Assembly: GCA_022606425.2 (NCBI GenBank)
Contig: JAHDVF020000219.1
Span: 248,001 to 312,000, forward strand
Length of the DNA: 64,000 nt
Origin: Lepidostoma basale
Lineage: Eukaryota > Arthropoda > Insecta > Trichoptera > Lepidostomatidae
Reading direction: 5' to 3'
The position numbers and the translations under genes are program-made. Positions 57,140-64,000 of this stretch are shown here, piece by piece. The notes under the pieces are model-generated. The model worked only from the letters and a program-made list of their open reading frames with translations, had not been told where the DNA came from and ran no database searches. Each line of letters begins with the position of its first letter. The first letter of the stretch is position 1.

Positions 57140-57850
57140 TACTTTCACTAGATAATGTATAATTTAACTGTTAAGTGTGTGAACTGGTCTCATCGTGAAC
57201 AAACAAGATCTGTCAGACGAGTGCATTTGACAACTAACCTAAAAAGAGCATGTTTGAAAAATACTCCTCCACACAATTCTAATGATAGAAGCGAGTGCAT
57301 TTTATTGATCAAGAAGAATTGTGGAGCTGGAGCCGTGAAATCACAGTGTTTTAAGTGGAATCAAAGTTAAAGAAATGGAATAAACCCTAGGTGAGGTTGT
57401 TTTTTTTAAATATGGCAACTCCAGAGTACCATAGGTTAAGTGGAGATTGCAAATACTTTGACAGACACCGAACCGTGGATACAGTTAGTTTTCATAAATT
57501 ATTTTGTGTATGTTGTAACTAAAACTATAAACTTAATGTATACATTATTGAAATTTACACTTTGTAACGTGTAAAAAAAAAACAGAATATAATTTATTTG
57601 TGGCTATTAACCCTTAAAAAAAACTATTTCAGGTTCAAAATCACACATAATTGGATCTAATAGAGTTTTTTGAATAATACTATAGTAATTATTTAACATA
57701 TTTCTTACAAAGCATTTTATAATGTATATTAAATAGTTAGAATAACTAATTCTATACACTTTGTTTAAATAAACTCGGCCTAAACACGATTTTAAATCAT
57801 ACAAAAGATTTTTTAGATGAATGCATCAAAAAATATATAATCCACTTTTA
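57140..57850. other. Stretch before the long LINE copy, nothing recognised
   Basis: Small open frames at 57155-57370 and 57607-57804 have no recognisable features and are not called. Confidence 0.4.
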
Positions 57851-57904
57851 GTGAGCACAAAAGACTATGTAAAAATAAATAATAAAATAAAATAGAAAAA
57901 TGTA

Positions 57905-60087
57905 AAGAAATAATTTCGTAAGAAAAGTGAAAGATAGATTGAGTGAGCGGGATGTAAGTGAGTTGAGTATTGACGAGACCTGGAAATACTTGAAGGAGAG
58001 TTTGTGTGAATCAGCGAAAGAATCGTGTGGTGTGTGTGTACAAGGAAGAAGGAAAAGGGATGCATGGTGGAATGATGACGTAAATATTGCTGTTAAAGAG
58101 AAGAAAGATGCTTGGTTGAATATGTTGTCGATAAATAAGAATGACAGAGTTAAGTATGAAAGAGCAAAAGATTTGTATAAGGTATGCAAGAAGAGAGTGA
58201 AGTCGGTAGTGAAAGCGCGGAAAGAAAAGCTGAAGGAGGAAGAAGGGCTAAAAATGACAAACAACTTCCAAGCAAATTTAAAAATGTTTTGGAAAGAAGT
58301 TAAAAAAGCCCGAAATCCTCCTGATAGTGGATGTGTGAAAGCAATTTTAGTCAACGAGGGAAGAATGTTAACGGAGAGTAAGATCATACAAGAAAGATGG
58401 ATGGAATATTTTAAGGAGATGTATGGTGGTGATACAAGCGTGACCGAAAGTATAACAACTAGTGCGAGTGCGGGACCTATGAATGATAATATTGAGAAAA
58501 TAAGTACGAATGAGATGAAAAGATCTGTGAATGCAATGAAAAGTGGAAAAGCTGTTAGATTTGATTGTATTGCCATAGATTTTATTAAAAGCGGTGGCGA
58601 AGTGGTTTCTGCATGGTTATGTAAGTTAGTTAAACAGTGCTTGGAGGAGGGATATACGCCGCTAGACTGGAGGAGAGCAGTAATTATGCCCCTGTTCAAA
58701 GGAAATGGATCGCGTATGGAATGTGGAAACCACAGAGCTATTAGTCTTTTGAGTATCGTTGGTAAAGTCTATGACAGAATTTTAATAGAAAGAGTAAGAA
58801 CATTGAGGAGTGACAAAGTTTGGGATGTGCAAGGTGCCTTTATGAATGGCAGAGGATGTATGGATCAAATTTTTGGACTTCGTTTATTGACAGAGAAGTT
58901 TCTGGCCAAAACCGCAAACTTTTCTGTGCATTTGTCGACTTGCAAAAAGCATATGAATATATTAATAGAGAAAAGTTGTGGGAAATATTGTCTGAATATG
59001 GAATAAGTACAAAACTGATCACGGTAATTAAGTCGCTATACACAGAAAGCACTGCTAGTGTCAGAGTAAATGGAGATCTTAAAGCCTGGTTTGATATCAA
59101 TGAAGGTGTCAAACAGGATTGCGAAATGTTCCCGTGGTTATTTAATCTGTATATGGACAAATGTTTTGAAAGAGCTGAAAGGGTTGGATGTAGGTGCCAA
59201 AATGAGCGGAGTGTCAGTAAGCTGTCTCTTGTATGCGGATGACGCTGTCCTTCTTGCAGACAACGAGCATAAATTACAAGTCCTGGTAAATTTTAGGTAT
59301 GAGGTATGCATGCGAAATGATCTGATGATGAATGTTAATAAGTCCAAGGTAATGATTTTTGAAAAGGAAGAAACCATGACAGTCTGCAACATTAGCGTGA
59401 ATGGTGAAAATTTGGAGCAAGTAGTTGAGTTCGTGTATTTAGGCAGTATGTTTACAAGAGATGGGCGAGTGGAGAGGGATATTGAAAGAAGGGTTGGGGC
59501 AGGCAACAAAGTGAATGGTGCACTTAAAGTTGTCATCGCAAACAAAAACCTATCCAAAAAAGCTAGAATGGCAGTGCACAATGGTGTTCTTCTACCGACC
59601 CTCATGTATGGAAGCGAAGCATGGAACTGGCAAAAGAAGGATGAAAGTAGAATAAATGCAGTAGAAATGAGATCTCTTGGACGAATGTGTGGATACTCTG
59701 TGTATGATAGAGTGTCGAATGAAAATATATGAAGTGAATGCGGTGCGAATGATGGTGTCATGAACAAAATAATGAAAGGATCATTAAGATGGTTTGGACA
59801 TATGGAAAGAATGAATGAAGAAAGAATGGTAAAAAAATTATATGTTAATGATGTAAATGGTACCAGAAGTAGAGGAAGACCAAGGAAAACGTGGCACGAT
59901 CAAATAAATCAAATATTGAATGTCGGCCATGTGAGGAGTCAGAGAAATCGACGCGCGTGCATGACACGATGTATGAATGTTGAGGAAGCGAGAGAAATAT
60001 GTCAGGAAAGAAAGGTGTGGCAGTCCATTCTTTCTGCCTACCCCTTCGGGGAGACGGCGTGATGGTTAGTTAGTTAGTTAGTTAGTT
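57905..60087 (+). mobile_element. RTE-like LINE, longest copy, 5'-truncated with 11-bp target duplication
   Basis: The copy begins in the region between endonuclease and reverse transcriptase and runs to the 3' end, which is a (GTTA)n tail. Perfect 11-bp repeats AGAAAAATGTA at 57894-57904 and 60088-60098 frame it. It serves as the reference for the many shorter fragments in this window. Confidence 0.9.
57927..60062 (+). pseudogene. RTE-like LINE ORF2 remnant (linker, reverse transcriptase, C-terminal domain)
   Basis: In order the sequence shows a basic linker (RKRDAWWNDDVN, WKEVKKARNPP) and RT blocks DWRRAVIMPLFKGNG, NHRAISLLSIVGK, FCAFVDLQKAYEYINREK and LLYADDAVLLADNE. The C-terminal part has NGVLLPTLMYGSEAWNWQKK, RWFGHMERM, RGRPRKTWHDQI and MNVEEAREICQ, ending AYPFGETA. 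Frame changes near 58910-58925 and 59165-59180 and an in-frame TGA at 59730 disrupt it. The endonuclease is absent. Clade assignment rests on the C-terminal motifs and tandem-repeat tail and is an inference. Confidence 0.85.
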
Positions 60088-60099
60088 AGAAAAATGTAT

Positions 60100-60815
60100 G
60101 TCGTACACATTGAAATGATTTTTTTTTTGGTTATTACTGGATGAAGAATCATCTCATTACGAAACTTAGATTAGCTTAGATCTAAAGTTACGTAAAATAT
60201 AATTAGAGAATTAAAAATAAAATAATTATTTACACTAATAGCAATTAATACATCTTAAAATTAAAAAGTATTCATTGATAGTGTCTAGCTAATTTATACC
60301 GCCATTTGCTTTTAAGATATATTAATGTTGAATAATAAATATTGTTATCAGAATAACATCTTACGGACTAACATTGTCATAGCCAAAATTATTATCCACG
60401 TAATAATTTGTAACAGATGGCTGAACTGACTAGGAGGCACTAAATTAAAAATGCAGCGGGCTCTTTCCTTTGGTAAATATCACAAATTTTTAACTATTTG
60501 ACTAAATCTCGCTCCATTGTCTGTTTTTGTCTATGGTATGTAAAACTGAAAGGTTTCAACCGCGTTTTTCCATAATCCATAACATATCATTTACACATGC
60601 TTTATATAATAATAATAATACGCAATTATTTATTGTTTATTGAACAAATCAAAAAACGTCTGCAGTATCAGAGTGTCAAAAAAATCTAATTTGTAATTGT
60701 AAAAAAAGTAAATAATTGATGTAACGAAAAGCAGTAAATTTCAGCTGGTTAGTAAGATATTCTTGACTTTTAATTTCAATGTAGAACATATTTTTAAAAT
60801 CTATTTTGAACTCTC
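60100..60815. other. AT-rich stretch, nothing recognised
   Basis: No coding or repeat structure seen. Confidence 0.45.
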
Positions 60816-60819
60816 ATTT

Positions 60820-61181
60820 GAGGGTATTATTTGCAAACCTGGCAAACTCCATCATTAGATGTTTTGAGTAAATCGCAAAAAACTGATACGCTAACCAGTT
60901 AGTATTTTAAAAGTAATCAGCCATGAAATAATCATCATTATGTTGATAATCAAAGTAAAATAATGAATTTCATTTTTGAGTTTGCCAGCTTTGCAACACA
61001 AGTGGAGGTTGCCATGTTTGCAACAAACCCTATATTTTAATAGCAAAATTCTTCAGAATGAAGCCGAATTTGAAACTGAAAATCAATAAAAATTGTGTGC
61101 AAATGTATTATGAATAAGACCCAATTCATATCTCACTTTTGATTGTTGGTGGAGTCTGCCGGGTTTGCAAATAATACCCTC
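60820..61181 (+). mobile_element. 362-bp terminal-inverted-repeat element with 4-bp duplication
   Basis: GAGGGTATTATTTGCAAACC at the left is inverted at the right, the match extending to about 33 bp with two mismatches. ATTT flanks both sides (60816-60819, 61182-61185). Confidence 0.8.
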
Positions 61182-61492
61182 ATTTATAGATATTCTTATT
61201 AATTAAAAATTTACTAAAATTTTCAAATGTTTTAAGCATTCAATATTGCTTTGAAAATGAATTTTGTAAAATGACTTGAATTCTTTTAATAGGTATATTG
61301 ATTTGATAAACTACTGATTTTGATGAACACATTCTATGCATTTTCTTACATAATCAAACAAACTCCAAATTTCATTTAATCATTTTAAAATACTGGTATT
61401 GATGTATTTTACACTTGTGCATATAAAAAACACTGTTGTAATAAAATCTGTTAGAAATATTTAATGAAAAGTGTTAAATTTCAGATCAATTA

Positions 61493-61712
61493 AGGCAGAA
61501 ACATACTATTAACACGCCACGCCACCCGATGCCACGTGATGCGTGTTGAGTCGAATCAAATTGTATTGTATTCTATGGACAGAATCACAATATGAACACC
61601 CGACGCGACGCCATGCGCGCACACGCCACCCGATCCAGACAGGCTAGATCGACGTGTTGCCGATGGTGGGAGTAAACACGCCACGTCGCGTGTTAATAGT
61701 ATGTTTCTGCCT
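61493..61712 (+). mobile_element. PIF/Harbinger-type MITE (220 bp)
   Basis: Perfect 24-bp inverted ends beginning AGGCAGAAACATACTATTAA, with TTA on both sides (61490-61492, 61713-61715). The interior is GC-rich with CACGCCAC repeats. Confidence 0.88.
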
Positions 61713-61715
61713 TTA

Positions 61716-62440
61716 AATCCTCCTGATTTATGGAATGAGAAACCATAAACAAGTTTTTGTTTAAAAAATAATATTATCTCTAGTATATTTCATTCTAAAA
61801 TTACACATTATATTTTATAGTCTCTATGAAAACAGCAGTTATTAAGAATGTTACTCAGATTTATTTCAACTTATTTTACATAAGTTATATGTACTAATAA
61901 TATTCAATATTTTTTTAAATTAAAAATTACTCTTGTATACTGCGACAATCTATCCTCTTTTTGAAGTTGTACATAAAAGAACAAGCCCGGTCATCTTATA
62001 AAAAATATTAAATCTAACCTAAAAATAGAATCTAAGAATCAATCTTATACAGATAAAAGACCATTTATAATATGTGAAAATAACAAGATGAATGCTGATA
62101 GATATGACTTACTATTTTTGACATTTTAATACTTGTATTTTCCTAAATCAACAGTAAGATAAAATTTGTGAAGAATATTTGTTAAAAACAATAATGAAAT
62201 GCTGTTCAGTCGTGTAAATTATCAACTCAAAAGTGACAGATAATGAAAAAAATATACGAATCTTCTTAATCAACATTTGTTCAACAAACGGGGATTTTGT
62301 TATTTTATTTTGAGTTTACAATTTACAACAAAAGATGGCATTTTTTAATTATTAATACATTTTTTCTTCTATATTCGCCATCACTTTGTACTGTAGATTT
62401 GTAAAACATTGTGTTTCCACAACACTTTGTATTAAAAAAA
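61716..62440. other. AT-rich stretch, nothing recognised
   Basis: No gene or repeat structure could be supported. Confidence 0.45.
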
Positions 62441-62640
62441 TATTGTTTATTGAACAATGATGTAAAACTCTTTACAAAATCATTTATATGAATGAAAATG
62501 TCTGTTTTTCTAGAAGTTTTATTATGTTTTGTGGGAATTATGATTTTCTTATACAATTACAATCGTTATTGAGCATTATCAAATGTCACATTTGAAAACT
62601 TATCATTCCTATGAAATATAATAAAACTATTAGATATTTA
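62441..62640 (+). mobile_element. Foldback element copy
   Basis: Starts TGTTTATTGAACAATGATGT and has the GTTTTTCTAGAAGTTTTATT arm; its inverted partner is decayed (GAAATATAATAAAACTATTA). Confidence 0.68.
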
Positions 62641-62644
62641 ATTA

Positions 62645-63265
62645 CTTTATTACACTGTTCACAAACAGGTTTTGGGTGGTGCTCATCCTTCTTCAGTGTA
62701 AATATAAAAATAGATTGAAGAGTGTATTAAAGTACATATTGTGAAACAATAATACTTATATTTGGATAATTTTTTAACACTTGTTTCAGGCATCAGATAC
62801 CCTTCCTCAATGCAAAAAAGTGTTGTGAAATTATGATGTTTTTAAAAAAATATTCAAATGTAAATCCACAACGTAAAGTGATAGGCGAATATAGAAGAAT
62901 CAATAATATATAGATAATATTAATCTATTATTAAAAGTTGATTCAACATTTCCAAACTTCATCAGTTTACGAGAAATTATTTTAATATATTTTATGGTCT
63001 ATTATATTTTCTATTGAATCAGTGATGATTTAGTAAAATACAGAGGCGTAAGCATAAAACTATATTGAATTAATGTTTCTAATTGTAGTTGTGCGTGTAT
63101 TGAAGAGTGAATATAAATTAGCTATTTTTATGTGGAGTTGTTTCATCTTAATTGCACCATATATACACACATGCATAAAAATAACATTAAAAAAATAATT
63201 TGAATCACGGAAGGCGAAAGACTAATAATACAACATTTGCAAATAATTTACATTTCAAATTGATT
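62645..63265. other. AT-rich stretch with decayed repeat traces
   Basis: Two antisense pieces near 62660-62700 and 62790-62825 resemble the hammerhead-like repeats (ACACTGAAGAAGGATGAGC; ATGCCTGAAACAAGTG). Otherwise nothing. Confidence 0.4.
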
Positions 63266-63267
63266 AT

Positions 63268-63500
63268 TCAAACTACAGTACACTTCCGATTTTCTGGGAT
63301 GGATGGTGAAAAAAAATCCCATAAGATTTCCCGGTTAATCTGAAAACATGAAAAAGTGCCTTTGGCGCTCTCCGATGTTCCCGCAAAATCTATCAATTTT
63401 CTATTTTTATTAACCACCCTACCTATTTGAACGTACATGATACGTTCACTTTGACTGTACCATTCTACGATATCCCGTATCACGTACGGGCTTGAGAAAA
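63268..63500 (-). mobile_element. Tigger/pogo-like remnant
   Basis: TACAGTACACTTCCGATTTT looks like a Tigger end. The antisense frame of 71 residues (VVNKNRKLIDFAGTSESAKG) may be a decayed transposase piece. Confidence 0.5.
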
Positions 63501-63687
63501 AGTAATGTACCTAAAATGTACAAAGTTTTAGGGATACGTGTGCCATCAAAACATGAGCACAAGTCTTCATAAATATGATAGTTTTACAAGGGGCAGGCGA
63601 AGTGTGCGGCCGAGTATTTGTCATTTCGTAATTTAAAAAAAATTTAATTAGTATATAATTCTTCTTCTTCTTCTTCTTTCTGTCCTG

Positions 63688-64000
63688 TCACACCTCCGTG
63701 GTGCATAGGGCCTCAAGGAATCTTCTCCACCCGACTCTATCGCATGCCTGATGCTTAACATCGTCCCAAGTGAGACCTGCTGCCTTAACCTCGTCCTGCA
63801 GGGTTCTTCTCCAGGTGGCTATAGGTCTGCCTCGCTTTCTCTTTCCCCCCATAGGGGACCAGTCTAGTGCGCCCTGAGCGATGCAGGCTGGGTTCCGTCT
63901 CAGAGTGTGACCGATCCACTGCCATTTGCGCCTAGCGACTTGTTCTCTAATTGGCTTTTCGCCTGCCATGGTCCAGAGAACGGCATTTGACACTGTTTGG
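63688..64000 (-). mobile_element. LINE ORF2 C-terminal fragment, runs off right edge
   Basis: The antisense frame reads EKPIREQVARRKWQWIGHTL, RRNPACIAQGALDWSP and GKRKRGRPIATWRRTLQDEV, ending ALCTTEV. Other copies are at 43820 and 54160. Confidence 0.85.

Noticed and set aside
57848..58699. 283-residue open frame antisense to the long RTE-like copy
   Set aside because: It is the shadow of the LINE coding strand; no domain, and low-complexity Ser/Leu/Phe composition.
59138..59767. 209-residue antisense open frame
   Set aside because: Same shadow effect, repeated opposite every RTE-like copy (e.g. 1162-1797, 28796-29227, 36403-36867).

Overview
The window is eukaryotic, nuclear, and most likely from an insect. 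It holds intron-split genes with GT-AG junctions, one very conserved animal gene (RNA polymerase II subunit RPB7), two genes of the invertebrate NRF-6 family of membrane acyltransferases, and a dense load of insect-type transposable elements. I cannot name the species. No bacterial operon, CRISPR array or intact tRNA or rRNA gene is present.

Layout. (1) About 1-12.7 kb, minus strand: gene A, an NRF-6-like acyltransferase. Its first exon is at 12.7 kb and the gene runs leftwards off the window; five exons are found, and its introns are packed with transposon debris. (2) About 12.7-31.9 kb: intergenic repeat desert between the two head-to-head NRF-6-like genes. It contains a 4.9-kb Jockey-type LINE (16862-21753, ORF1 and ORF2 recognisable) inserted into an older RTE-like LINE. 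(3) 31.9-46.0 kb, plus strand: gene B, a second NRF-6-like acyltransferase, of which twelve exons are found and one small exon is missing. (4) 46-50.6 kb: repeat cluster plus a non-autonomous hAT element with an internal minisatellite. (5) 50.6-54.8 kb, plus strand: Rpb7, complete in six coding exons. (6) 55-64 kb: repeats, including the longest RTE-like LINE copy (57905-60087).

Genes A and B are clear paralogues: exons 2, 3 and exon VI have identical lengths and all five comparable exons have the same phases. Both lack a detectable exon after exon 3, and the reading frame requires one there. Rpb7 is a housekeeping gene of the Pol II stalk and has no functional link to its neighbours.

The mobile fraction includes an RTE-like LINE with a (GTTA)n 3' tail and 11-bp target duplications, in more than 25 fragments. 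Other parts are a non-autonomous family that borrows that LINE's 3' end, several other LINE lineages, a tRNA-derived SINE, and hAT, Tigger/pogo, PIF/Harbinger and DUF4817 Tc1/mariner-like elements. Several short terminal-inverted-repeat elements have 4-bp duplications. Several otherwise different repeats share a motif resembling a hammerhead ribozyme core (C-T-G-A-W-G-A, a stem, then G-A-A-A-C and a short palindrome ending in G-T-C); this is the most unusual shared signal I found.
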